A stretch of DNA of 64,000 bases. Origin: Straminergon stramineum (taxonomy: Eukaryota > Streptophyta > Bryopsida > Hypnales > Calliergonaceae). This document shows positions 34,909 through 47,607 of this stretch, piece by piece (the stretch's first letter is position 1; each line of letters opens with the position of its first letter). The DNA is taken from assembly GCA_963920665.1 (NCBI GenBank), contig OY987264.1:26144906-26208905 (forward strand). Direction: 5' to 3'. Under the pieces are notes generated by a model. The model did no database searches and was not told the DNA's origin. It worked only from the letters and a program-made list of their open reading frames with translations. Position numbers and translations under genes: made by a program.

Positions 34909-36519
34909 TATCTGGCTTGATGGACCAGAGCTGCAGGTGAATAGACGTTTAGCATTTTTGAAATATCCAGTATGAAACTTGTACAGGTATCAGATGAGTT
35001 TATGTCGCTTAAGATAGATGTGCATGAGAAAGTGAGTTGAAGATTGCACAGTTTAGATCTTACCAGCTGCCTTCCTTTCCCAAGCCTCCATTGTCAATCG
35101 CATTGATTGCATGAGTAGCTTGTCTACATTGTGGTTCGCATTGCTACTTGGATATTCAAGCAACGAGTATCAGAGCAGGGAAAGGAAGATTTTTTACGTT
35201 GCCAAATCGCAGGGTCATGCGCGATTGGAAAATATTGTATCATGTTTCCTTCGTTGGAATATTGAAACATTCAATTATGTTTTGAAAGGGATTTAGTGTA
35301 AATCGTAAAGTACCACGTCCCTTTTTTCATCAAAAAAACACAAAAAACTGCCTTTCTGTTGCAGAGCGAAAAACTATGATGATTGGTTTTTTTTGCATAT
35401 CTAAAACTGTAAGATCTTGCACTACACTATTGTAAGAATGTGTGATAGAAATTTTGTTAGCTTTGACCACATAGATTGTCAAGTCATTGCTAAAAGTGAA
35501 GAAAACATGGTTTTTGGCACCTTACATAATTAGATAATAAGACTTTGAATCTTCTTATCTTAAACCTTAAAGGATGCAGCCTCTATGACCAAGGTAGTGA
35601 GCAAAACTGCTCTGATTATTGGACCAATAGGTGCATTTTGTTTTTCTACAATCAACAATGAAGTCATCCACTGGATACAAAATGTTTGTGTTGATATAAG
35701 GGTTAAATCCTTTGCACTAGGGAATTTTAATCTAAATTTTTTAATCATGAAGCATTGAGTTGGGGTCTAGGAAAAAAATTCAAAAAAAGAAAACTAATTT
35801 TTATACTTAAAAACTTATTAAATAGAAGTAGGTACAAGATAGAAGAAAAATCTAAATTGTTAATAGCTCTAGGATGGAATTGAAACATAGTGATCCCAAT
35901 GGTGAGATTGTCCTAGTAGGAAAACTAACCCTTGTGGAACTTCTCTATTTCGACACTTGTGGAAATTGAATTCAAAAATGAATCCAATATGTTATTTTCT
36001 CAAGAAAATGCTACAATTACCTTGAAAAAAGGATGCTCAATAACTTTCACATCACCAATTCAAAATTTCATATGGAATGAATCAAGCTTACTATAAAAAC
36101 AAAATTGTAATCTATAAGAAACAATTTAAAAAAAAAATCATTCCAAGTTTTTGTGGATTTCTTTTGTTGCCTAGCAAGATGAAATTGTACTCAAGATGGT
36201 GTAACTTTTATTCCTAGGCACCAAGTAAAATAAAGATTATATTTCCAATAAGCTAATGTGTTTTTCTAACTTAAGAATAAGTTTCAAAAAATCAAGACAA
36301 AAATTGAAGCATTAGGAGCTTACCCAAAATCCATTTTGTCCCTCGTAGGGACAATGATCCTTTAGGAGCTAAGAGAAGCTTGCGATACAGTAATCCACAT
36401 TGTTTCAGTATCAAGTCACAATTTCATTATCTTTCTGTTGTGTCCACTTATTCTATGACAAACCTTCTTGTGCAGTTAGACTGTGTCCTGAAACATTCCG
36501 GCTCCTATGCGTCCTCTAA
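34909..36519. other. 3' region of FNBP4-like gene and AT-rich spacer
   Basis: The first ~400 bases are less AT-rich and probably hold the 3' UTR. At about 35574-35672 lies a degraded repeat (GATGCAGCCTC ... GGACCAATAGGTGCATTTTG ... GAAGTCATCCACT) with relatives at 38285-38410 and 53190-53525. No gene seen. Confidence 0.5.
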
Positions 36520-38066
36520 AAGGATGGGCCTATGCCCATTATAGATTCAAGCTTTACAATCCTTCTCTCTATTTGCTACTGTTTTGAAAACTATATATAA
36601 ATGAAAATTTTCCTATTTAATTTTCGGAGATGATGTCCCATGTCTTCTATAAGTTCTAAAAATTTCAGATTTTTGGTGAAAATTTGAAATTATTGTGAAA
36701 TGTTTAAGGAAAAAGTGCAGAAAATTCATATCAAATATGGAGTACAAAATATGCTAAAAAAATTTGAAGTTTTCAGCGAGGGTGTATTTTGAATTGTAAA
36801 ACATCATGTCATAACCCAAAGTTCAGATTGCAATAAAACATTGAATTTTTAGATTTTTTTTCAAAAGTTATAATTAGAATAGATTGAAGCTAATTAAATT
36901 TGATAAACTTCATTTCATTATTTGTACTTGATTCATTTTTATGACTAAAATTCACATCAAGAGTAAAGAGGAAGAATTTGCCAAAATGCACTATAATGGC
37001 AAAGAACATGAACAATTTTTTTCTCATTTTTTCTTGTGATCAGATAGAATGTAAGCATAGGATCTTGATGTTCACATTGGGAGTGAGAACCTCAAAAAAA
37101 TTCAGATTCTTTGATCTCAAGGTTTAGAAGGTATTGGGTCAATGAAAATAAAGAGCAACACACTTTGAAGGAACATATCTTTGTGAGAATATTTTGAAAT
37201 GATGAACTTTTTGTGCTTAGTGAAAGATAAGAGAGTTTTAAATGTACATGTTAAATTTGACAACATTCCAAGCATTTTTCAATTCATAGTGGACATTGCA
37301 ATGCACAATGGTCATTGAAATGGATGTAGTGTTTGTAAGAAAAATAAGAATGGGACACTTGTCTTCTCCTTGAACTCCTTACACCTACCTTCTTCGAGGT
37401 GGATCTGACCTTTTTGAGGTAGGCAAGAATCACATTGGTTGGCTGACTTTTTAGTCCATTCCCAAATGGAACCCCCAAAAATGAATTGTAAACTACGCTA
37501 CAACACTTTAACCCTTGAGCACCATGTTGGTGACCGTGGAAATTAGCTATTTTGGAATTGAGTGACATCATTCACTTTATAAAAAACAAAAATACTCATT
37601 GGGAGTCAAACTACTGTAGAAGATCTCCCCTTTCCACCCCTACTTCCAAGGATGAATAGTCGCAACTCTGTCCTATAGAGGAGAGTTCCTTTACGTTTAT
37701 TAGACAAAAAACGTCCACCCCATCGTTTAGGGGTTAACTTTGAAATTTTCCTCAAGGCGGAGTTTGACTCGGAATTTGATGAAACTACCTCCATTGGATT
37801 CATAACACAATCTATTTTCTCAGAAAAAATTATTTAAAAAAAATTTGAAATTTGAAAAGGTATCTTTTATGATCTATGGATTTAGGATCTTCTTCTCAAA
37901 AGTATTCTCTAGTTCTTCAATTAGGGGCTCTCCACTACCAAGAATTGCACACATTGAATAAACACTCAAAAAAAGAATTGGATGAAAATCATCCATTTTG
38001 AATGAATTGTGGTATTATTTGGCCATCCATCAACCACAAAATTGTTGCTCATGCATTTTAGAGTTA
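36520..38066 (+). repeat. Dispersed repeat D, copy near 37 kb
   Basis: About 1.5 kb of non-coding repeat. The part 37080-37805 is the inverted counterpart of 53640-54200 (shared GACACTTGTCTTCTCCTTGA, AAGGTGGATCT, AAAAATGAATTGT, AATTTGATGAAACTACC), and 37840-38066 resembles 27780-28030. A family A MITE (37511-37733) was inserted later. Ends are approximate. Confidence 0.6.
37511..37733 (+). mobile_element. Family A MITE, copy 4, inside repeat D
   Basis: 223 bp, flanked by TTA (37508-37510, 37734-37736). It begins ACCCTTGAGCACCATGTTGG and ends CATCGTTTAGGGGT. The inverted copy of the surrounding repeat near 53.7 kb lacks it, giving a related empty site (CTACACCGGTCAACCTTAAA versus CTACAACACTTTA at the insertion). 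Confidence 0.85.
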
Positions 38067-39600
38067 ACCCTGAAATGGACACACCTATTACTACTTTTCA
38101 AACTTCAAACTTTTTCTCTATATGCTCCCAATTTACATTGAAATGAATAAAAAAATTATATTTGTTTTTTAAGACATGTATTATAGAAGTCCTAAAAATT
38201 TCAATTCTTTTTGTTCAACTTTCAAATTATTGTGAATTTTTTATTATAATCTTGAACCACTTCATCAACCACTTTTTGGCTTCATTGTCTTTGTAGGGTT
38301 ATCTCTAAAAAGATGAGTCCTATCAATGTAGTACTTTGCCAAAAACAATCTAATTTATGAACCAATAGGTGCATACTTCATTTCTACAATAATCTTGAAA
38401 GTCATCCACTAGTCACTTTTTGGCCTCAAAATAGTCCTAGGGTTTATTGCAATGTTAAGTAAGCAAAAATGACCAACCTTGTAGAAAACAATGAAGATTC
38501 CAACAACTAAAAAATAAAGAAATAAAGACATCAGCAATTCAAAGAAAAAACCCGACTTTGCCAATGATGACTCCATTGTTGTTATTGGCTCTAAACTGAA
38601 GGGCATGAGGCTTTGCATTGACAAAGCTATATTCCTACATGAGAGGAAATTTGAGTAGGAGATTCCTCCAAAAGCGATGGAGAGAAGACTTTCCATAAAC
38701 GAAAGCTACATGAGAGGACCTCATTCAAAAATGACTAATGACAGAAATCGTTTAGATGACCATCACTGCAGAAACTTAGGTACATTTTCCAAAATGACCC
38801 TGAATAAACATTACAGGGATAATCCAATAATCACATGAACAAGGAAAACCTTCAGAAAAGGAATCAACAAGTCTGAAGATGATGAAAATAATGAAAATGA
38901 TGAAATAAAGTCTGTAAAAATCCACGACTCCACAAGAACATCAGAATGTAATCAAATCTTTTATCCATCATAAAATTACAAATAGGACCACATATCAGCT
39001 CTTCCCAGTTACAAAATAACCCCAGATAAATGTACAAGGCCCACCTGGTCGGTCCACTTGCAACCTGCTACACGGAGACATGGTACTGCCACCTCCAGCT
39101 CAATGCTGTTACCCTGTAATCTCCTTGTTAATACACTGCAGAATGGAGTTGATACCAGATGAAATCCAAACTCAGAGCCACTGCTGTTGCCTTGCGTCAT
39201 TCGGACCACCACAACTGAGATTACGGTGAACCAAAATGCCAGCACAGATCAAGCTTTTGGACTCAGCTACAACAGCCCAACACAGAGAAACGATATTGCT
39301 AACCAGGGGAGGCTAATAGTACCCGTGTGGTCAATATTTCGCAAGGGCACTAAACCTCTAATGATCACCCGGCATCACTGACTTTCTTGGCATAATTCCC
39401 ACTGCCAACCTGGACAAATTAAATCTGAACCAACAATCTACTCACTCCCAGCGCTAACCCTTACCTGGCAGCCCCAACCCCGGCTAAAGCTCCCCACAAT
39501 CATAAAGGAAATATAGCAGTATCTCCCTACTCAAATCATCTTGACCACAATCTTGTCAATTGTCCAGAAACTCCAGTCCACTGTATCACTGACAGGAAGG
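38067..39600. other. Spacer and probable 3' UTR of the WRKY19-like gene
   Basis: The 38285-38410 segment is another copy of the GGTGCATACTTCATTTCTACAA repeat. From about 38,980 the sequence becomes GC-richer up to the stop codon at 39601, consistent with the 3' UTR of the minus-strand gene. No gene seen. Confidence 0.5.
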
Positions 39601-42600
39601 TCAATTTAAATCAACCCCAGTAGCCAAGAACTGGCCTACATCGATGCCCAGAGAATTACTTCTCTCGAGGCTCGAGTCAGATCGTAGCAAACCATTGTCC
39701 ACTGCACAAGTCCCTGGAAGTGAATGATGTCCATGAGAAGGATACCGCATATTATGTGAGGGAGTGGCCATCCCGAAATTGAATTGGTTTGGAGAATGGG
39801 ATCTCGATGTGGAGTCTTTGTTCAGAAGGCCCATGACACTACCTCCATGAACCCGCCCTTCGTCCGGGATCGTCACAGACATGATCCTCCCCCCATGCAC
39901 ACGACTCTCCGAAATCGAGGGCATCAGACCACCTCCGTGAACTCTCCCCTCGGGTAGTGACAACGTCCCCGTGTTGTTGTGCACTCCCTCATCAGCATCT
40001 GAGAGCTGCGGGCGCGGTGGCCGCCCATTCTTAGACTTATTACTAGACCCGGGAACGTCTTTTTGCATCGATAATGGCACTAAAACCTGGAAACAAAAAC
40101 ACATAATACTTCAACACCCTCGATGTCCACATTGCAATAGACTACCCAAACGCACATTCCCTTCACTCGAAGTTGAAATGAAACATACTTAAACCCTTTA
40201 GTGAAAAATATGAAAATTGGAGTATTTTTGCCAAGGTAAAAAATGCTACCTGGGGAGGAATAAAAGGCTGGTGACAAGGAAGTGAAGAAGGTGTGGATTG
40301 TTGCAGCGGGGTAGGCTCAGGGGCCTTAGGATTCAGATCAAGTCCAGCAGTAGAATCCGCCAGACTGCTAACACCTGGAGCTTTAGGCAAGCTGAAGTTT
40401 ATTCTGTCGCCATGATGGCTGCTGCCTGGCGATCCGCTTAATAAGCCGCCGCCATAAGGTCCATGCACGGTGCCTCCTATGGTGTCGCTGGCGACCGATA
40501 TATTTGTTGTGTCCATGCTTGCAGAGAATCCCTGTGACATAGAACTCTTCGAAAGTCCTGGACCCCTTTGCGCCCACATCCCAATTGGCGTTCGGGCAGT
40601 ATTGGAAGGTGCATCAGAGCCTGTCAAACCAACCAACAATATAGTCAGCGATACAGCTCATCGAAACACTGACATAACATTCTTGGAACCATCTCCTCAC
40701 ACCTGCTATTCAAGGGGAATGCCACATTCAGTGATATCTTGACATTTACTTTCTTAACACACGAATACTAATATGTTGAGTTCAACAATCTTTCGAAAAC
40801 AAGCCTCCCAACTCATCTTGGTCTTAAATTCAAGTCTTGGAATACCAGGCACATGATTCTAAATTGCACAAAAAGGGGGCCACATGACCGGTGACATTAA
40901 TAGCATTCTAGTGATCTATTGCCTTGAGTGCTAAAGCGGGAAGACTGCAAGCCCAACACTACAATGAATACTGTATCAAGTGCCATTGACACTGAATGCC
41001 AAGTGTAGTAAATGTCAGTATGCTTCTCAAGTATTATACTCCCTCTGCCTCAAAACAAATCCGTGGTACTCCCACAGTTTCCCACTAGAAACCACGGATT
41101 TATTTTGAGACAGAGGGAGTAATAAGATTAGGTTAATGTTTTTTACCACTACTGCAAATACTGTCAATAACAGAGAAGTGAATTTATTGCCACTTGTGAA
41201 GTAATCTACGTGAAACTACAAACCATTTCGCACTAATCACATTTTTTGGTGTACTCAATAATGAAACGGTAGACGAAAGGCACTAACAGGACATGCAAAT
41301 AAGCAACAGGGACGCTTACCCGATACAACAGGACTATCCGTCCCGTCGCTCCTCATTTCCACAGAGCCACTTCCACCAGGTCTGTTAATACCAATTGCAG
41401 CAGTCTCGGCACCCATGCTTGCAGTAGTAGTAGTGAGAGCATTGGGCCGGCTCTGTCCTGCACCAGAGACGAGACCCCGGAACAAACCAGGAGCCAAGCC
41501 AGGTGTGATGGCACTCCCAACAGCACTTCCACCGTGCACCTGGCGATCACTAACTAAAGCACTGTGAGCTGCACAGAGACCCGTCTTGCCGCGAGCGAAT
41601 TTGTCACAGGGGGCCGCCGACACTTGCTCCCCGTTCTTGTCTCTCACTACCTCCCCCAAGTTGGAGCCCTCTTGCCCCCACTGGCAGCGCTTCCCCCCGC
41701 CATGGGCTTTGCAGAAATCCGTGCTACCTTGGGCACTCTTCCCACACCCTTCCACTTTACATCGCTTCCCTCCTCCATGGCGAACGCAGAAGTCGGTCCG
41801 ACCTCGGGCACTCTTGCCGCAGCCTTCCACCGCGCAACGCTTCCCACCCCCGTGAGCAACGCAGAAGAGCGTGCCGCCGTGAACGCTCTTGGTGCAAATC
41901 CCACCACCATCGAAGGCACAACGTTTTCCACCGCCGTGGCCTTTGCAGAGAGGCGTGCTGCCCTCGGCGCCCTTGTTGCAATCCTGGATGATGCAACGCT
42001 TGCCTCCGCCGTGGGCTTTGCAAAACATCGTACTGCCTTGGGCGCCCTTCGTGCAACCGGCGAATTGGCACCTGAAACAAGCCCACGGAATTGATCAAAA
42101 CCATGTGTATGGCTAAGTCTCAGAGTTGCAAACCGAGTCAGATATTGATCATATTTTTTTTTGCGAAAAGCATAGATTCAGAAGTGTTCAAATTTTGAAG
42201 AAAAAAACGCTGTTATGAATAAAGTGTACAAACTCACCTACGCCCACCACCATGTGAGATACATAATCCAGAGTATCCTTCTGCACTTTTAGTGCATCCC
42301 TCAATCTGGCAACGCTTCCCTCCTCCATGGCGAATACACAGGCCAGAACGACCCCGAGCCGCCTTGTCACAGCCTTGGAAGCTACAACGGCGCCCACCAC
42401 CGTGGCCAATGCAGAAATCAGTTTTGCCCTCGGCACTCTTCGTGCAGCCTAAGTTCTGGCACCTCCTGCCACCGCCGTGTGCTTTGCAATACACAGTGCG
42501 GCCTTCGGCACCCTTATTGCACCCATGCTTTTGGCACCTGCACTTGAGGTAATCAGAGTGACATTTAGTTTCATTTACTTGACATTATGAATCAGACTCC

Positions 42601-44280
42601 AGCCATTATTCAAGACTCTACTCCATGAGAAAACTTCAGACTTTGAATCATCGACAACCTCACTGTATTTCAACCGCAATATGACAGGAACGAAGGCCTA
42701 GATCTTTGGAATACTAAAACCGCTTGAGAACTAATCCAGTCTCCTATACTGACTCCCTTCCTCTGTTACCAACAGCAACTCACCTCTTCCAATGCACTTG
42801 GTTGGCTTTCAATTAGCAAGTTGGGAGTAAGTAGGGTTAGGCAAAATCGGTCGACGTCCCCATATCTTAGATGGAAAAGGGGTTGTGTACTGTCACTTAC
42901 AATGGTCTACAACCTCCCGAGGCGAAATTGCATAGAAACTCGTACATAACGAAGAAAAAATTGATCTCAACAGATTTGACTCTTGTACCTACACACCTTC
43001 AAAAGATGAAAGTGACGCAACTAGTTTTTTCTACCTCACGAACAGGAACGAAAATCTAGACCTCCGGCAAACGATATGCTGAGAACCGGTATGCAGTATT
43101 TCGAAACCTAATGGCTTGAAATGCTACTGAATACCACAAACGAGCAAGAAAACCCCGACCAACAGCATTCTACTAGACGGATATTAGAGCAGCAATACAT
43201 AAAAACAATGAGTATAGGTGAACTGTCAAGATCAAGTACAGGTACAAACCTCCGTCCGCCACCATGAGCGATACACAAGCCGGAAGCCCCCCTTGGCCCC
43301 TTCCCACATCCTCGAAATTTACACACTTTGGGAGCGCGATCAGAGCCCGAGGCGCCGCTGGTGGAAGTGGTGCCCCCACTAGCGGAGGCTCGCAAGCTCA
43401 TCAACAGGTCATGCTCCACAAGCTCTTCATCCGTACGCGCCTTGCCGCGAACAAACTCACTCCGGCGTTGATCCGAAGAGGGATAGATTTGGCTGCCCAT
43501 GAGAAGGGACGGCATGTAGCCACCGGAAGTGAGTCGAGCTGTACTGGAGCCTTCATCAACAACAGGAAACGATGCGCCATTGGTAGTGGCTTTCACGCCT
43601 TGGCCGAGGCCTAGAAGAAGCCCACCGTCGGTGCGGGAAGGACCTAATCCCAAGTGAGAGCCTGCGTGCTTTTCAGACCTTCCGTTGTAATGACGAGCAT
43701 CATCAGTGTTGGCGTTAGTGGTGTTGATGTTGTTGGTATTGGTGTTGGAGTTGGTGTTGTTCCAGCTTGGTGCTTGCGAATGTAAGTCTCCCATGCTGTT
43801 CAAGCGCAGAAGCGCACCCGGTTGTTCAGTTCGGTTCATGCCTTGACTCCGTAAGATCTCTGACACTGCGTTGCCGCTGTGCACTGTCTCGTCCCCGCCA
43901 CAGAAATTAGTGTTTCCGGAGTAGTTCCGTGCGTCGGATTGGCCTAAACCAAGCACTACCCCAGAGTCTTCGTCCATGCTGCTGGAATCTTCCACTTGGC
44001 CCAGACCGAGGACTATCCTCGCTTCGCCGTTGTCGTACATCTGAGGTGCCGGAAGCTCCGACCTCTTGCGTTTCAATCCATTGCTAGAATTGTGGCTTCC
44101 GTTTAAATCGTAGCCATTCGAAACTGTCATCTGTGTAGCATGTTGATGGTCGGTGCTTATGAAATCTAACTCCTGATTCCAGCTTTTTAGTCTGAGAATG
44201 GTTTCGTAGCTCTGCTCTCGGTTTCCCGTGCTTGGTGAAACTCCCCCTATTGATAATGTTGTCATCGGAGGATTAGCCAT
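39601..44280 (-). CDS. WRKY19-like Cys/His (HGGGKRC) repeat protein, 5 exons
   Basis: Exons (minus): 44280-43250, 42537-42238, 42071-41320, 40620-40250, 40086-39601; phases close, 2940 nt, 979 residues from the first in-frame ATG. An upstream exon joined at an acceptor before 44343 (reading NVGNTYIASNPFRKSG) would extend the N-terminus, so the start is provisional. The middle carries 11 tandem units, nine of them full matches to the pattern C-x4-C-x10-C-x2-H followed by GGGKR or GGGRR, about 25 residues each: one at the end of exon 1, four in exon 2, six in exon 3. This is the presumed zinc-binding repeat of plant 'WRKY transcription factor 19-like' proteins; no WRKY domain is present. The N-terminus has VLGLGQ-type repeats, the tail RVHGG repeats (GRVHGGGLM, GRVHGGSVM) and LDLNP/GVDLN. 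Nuclear role likely, exact function unknown. Confidence 0.85.
41039..41119. mobile_element. Stowaway-like MITE in intron 3
   Basis: 81 bp element with ends CTCCCTCTGCCTCAAAACAA and inverted TATTTTGAGACAGAGGGAG, flanked by TA (41037-41038, 41120-41121). CTCCCTCYGT ends with a TA target are the signature of Stowaway (Tc1/mariner) MITEs. It lies in the intron 40621-41319 of the WRKY19-like gene and would form a hairpin in the pre-mRNA. Confidence 0.92.
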
Positions 44281-45775
44281 GAGCACTGGAGCAGATCCTG
44301 ATTTACGGAACGGGTTTGAAGCGATGTAAGTGTTACCTACGTTCTGCCAACATACCCCCACAATGATCAGAACATGTGAATCTGTAATTCGTATCGCTTG
44401 GTTTCTAACCAAGACATGAGATTCAGACCTTTCCACGCTCAATCTTCATCGCAAGCCTTTGCAAGAGCTTTAAAAATTTAGTTTCGTAAACAAAACTTGG
44501 AAGCCATAAAAAATGAACAGGAATCAAGAGCTCCCCTAGATCATGTGCAGTAAAACCTACCTAAGACCACTTCATTCTCAAGAACATAGTAGGACATAGT
44601 CAAGATCATCGTCAAGGCAGTTTTCGCATCACATCAAATTTCTCCAAAATTCAATCAAGAAGTAAACGAGAATCCAAAAGGAATATTACGCAATCACCAC
44701 CACACATGCTAGTCACATCACAACATGACCCTAGAGTTCATGTTACATTAGGAAAATCATCAAATAAAGTAAAAAAAAATAGCCACAGGAAATTCTTTGA
44801 AATTTTCCCAATCAAATGGATTAAAGAAAAAAATCGCATACATGGTGGAACACATAGCCCAGATCTTTTTCATACAAGCCTAAACTCCCAAACTCCCAAA
44901 CTCCCAACCACCACGAGTAACGTACTTGAGAGGGACGAATGTGACGAGAGCGTTATCACAAAATATTCAGAACGCCCGCTTCCATAGCTTCCGCCGCTCC
45001 TCGTTTCTACAACCTCATCAAACCTTCATTGATTGACCAAAACCGAACACCTACCTACGGCTCCTCCATTTCCGAATTTCGTCGCGAACAAAAAAACAAA
45101 AAAATTCCCTCACGAAAGGTTGACACCCTGACCAGAGCCTCTCTACCGTCAACAACAAACACAAGCCAACACTCTGAGATGAGAATCGCACACCAGGGCG
45201 CAACCACGGCCAAAGATTCCGTCACCGCTCATTACACTCAGAAAGTGGCCTATAATCACAAAACACTCAAATCTCTTCAAAAAGGTCTCAAACTTTCGCC
45301 AAAACGCGTCAGAATCGCGACGAAATCCTTAAACGGGAACGTCAAGCGCGAGATCTCCTTGTTCCATCAAATTCTACGCGAACTTTCTCAAACGAAGGCT
45401 AGAATCTACGAAACCAGGCGCTTCCGACGAGAAGATGCAAGAGATCCGGACAAGGCAGAAGCGAAAAAAGGACAGCCAAGCGGCGTATCCTGGAGGTGGA
45501 GAGGGAGCGGCGATGAAGATCGGGCGAAGAACAAAAAACCCCAAAGGGATCACACCACAAGAGCAAAAGGGGGCCTAGTGGAGCCTGCGAAGATGCGCTC
45601 GCCCGCCCGCTCCAGCCATCTTGGGTCGGGTCGGGCGCGGGTTGGGAGCCGGTCAGGCATATCCCGGGTCAGGCACGGCTCCGGCGCGGGTCGGGCACGG
45701 GTCGCTTCTTCGGGGTGGTGTGTGGTCAGGAGAATAGTTCGTGGCGGGACCCGCCGCATGAGGTGGCTTTAGAAA
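44281..45775 (-). promoter_or_regulatory. Upstream leader/promoter of the WRKY19-like gene
   Basis: Directly upstream of the minus-strand gene. An acceptor-like TTGGCAG at ~44344 suggests a 5' exon further up. The stretch 45400-45760 is the most GC-rich of the window, with repeated GGGTCGGG, GCGCGGGTCGGGCACGGGTC motifs, then drops abruptly to AT-rich DNA at ~45770, as at a promoter edge. A 247-residue plus-strand frame through it is judged a by-product of the base composition. Confidence 0.4.
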
Positions 45776-47607
45776 ATAGAGGAATCAAATTGAGGGGTCA
45801 AATGGGAAAATACAAAACAATAATAAATAATGTTAAATAAAATGTCCCGGAATTTCCACCCACTGGGAGCTATTTTACATGGTTGCTAACCCCGAGGTTT
45901 CAGTCTTTTCTTCATTGGGGGCCTAACTTAACTTATTCAAAAATCAATCCTCATCTTTGATCGAAAGCCCCAAAATCAACCGGAATCGGCCACGTGGCAA
46001 AATTAATATTCTTTTGGGGGGAGGAGCATGGAGTTGACAACCTCGTTTTAGCACGCAATTGAGGGACAGGACACTGCTCAATGACAGCCTCTACATTTGC
46101 ACTTCAAAGTACAACTTCATCATTTGTATGGGAAAAAAGAATACAATTTCACCCACAACAAGGCCATGATTCCCATCAGTTTAAGAATTTCTTCATCATT
46201 TAACACTAATGTACTGTACATTTTTTTTCTAGAATGAACTTCTTTGATACATGAAGATAGAATTGGATGCAAGGGTGGGAATGGGTTTGTCTATCCTGGT
46301 GATTTCTTTGGATTCTTCAAAATGAGCAAAAATTGCTCCATTCTTTCAATATTTGTTTTTAATTAGGGGGCATCAAAGTAGAGTTTGAACTTCTAGTTCA
46401 AAACCCAAACCTAGCAACCCCTATTGAATATTTTGGATTCTTTGATAAAATTTTAGCAACTTACTATGTATGGTATATTTTAGGCTACCTTTTATAAATT
46501 TGATAAAAATCTAGTAGTATAGTTCCAAAATCCAACTAGTTGTCCAATGAAATTAGTCAAAAAAACTCAGTTAGCCATTTGGCTAAAATTTGTAAAAAAA
46601 AATGTCTATGATCTACACGTCCAATTACATGGAATCTAATCACATTCATTGCATTGCTATCTATAGTTAATTGATTACTATGGACCATATATCATTTGGT
46701 CTAGAATGTGGGAGAAGATTTCATTTATGAATTATCCAATATTTAAACCTAAACTCAAAGGGTGATTTGGAGGACATAGTGTCATAAAGGAATATGAATA
46801 GTAGACTTAGGTAGCACAACAAGAGAGAGTGTTTTAAAATACATTTCATATATTTTGTTGTATTGTAGTAAACATGCCCTCATACAAATGTGTACTTGAA
46901 TCACCACTAATTGCAACTAAGCATAGTTTTTATTATTTGACATCATTTACTTTTGCTAGATCTTGTGGAAAAGTGAAAGAAAATTCTATTGGACTTTGGT
47001 TTGATTACTTGGACATTGTATAAATAAGTTGTGAAATTTCAAAGTACTAACCTAAAATATACCCTATATAGACACTAAGCTCATGTGTTCAATGGTGTAC
47101 ATCTTGATAATTAACGCCTTCATTTAAGAAAAGAATTTAGACATAATGGTTTGATGATTCTAGATGTATTCACCTTAGTGTATGCCCAAGTGTATGTGAA
47201 CTTAGAGGTGCACAATTCTAAAGTTTTCACCTACGAGAAAACACATAAAAATATTATTTACATTTTAATATCAACTTTGGAAAAATTGGATATATATATA
47301 TATATTTGGACTTAGAGATACCAATTAGACAACGACAAATTCAAAAATTCAAAATTAATCAACTACACAATAAGGGTACATTTTTTTCATTACTAGGAAA
47401 AATTTGGTGTTGTGTGTCTTGGCTTTAATGTGACCTATATTATGAATTTATGATCTTTGGTAGTATCTTCTATTTAAAATTTGGATATAATAATAATATT
47501 CTATAAAATGAAACAGGGAAGAATATCTTAGTGGTTAAAATTTAAACAAAATTTGTAAAGTATGATCCATAGATTATATATACATAGTTGAATCTATTAC
47601 TATATTA
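45776..47607. other. AT-rich spacer
   Basis: No gene or clear element seen. It contains a TA microsatellite near 47290. Confidence 0.5.

Noticed and set aside
41564..42094. 176-residue plus-strand frame with alanine-rich repeats
   Set aside because: Exact antisense of the HGGGKRC repeat exon; periodicity is inherited from the real gene.
45029..45772. 247-residue plus-strand open frame
   Set aside because: Composition driven by the GC-rich upstream block of the minus-strand gene; Arg/Ser-rich with no domain or conserved block.
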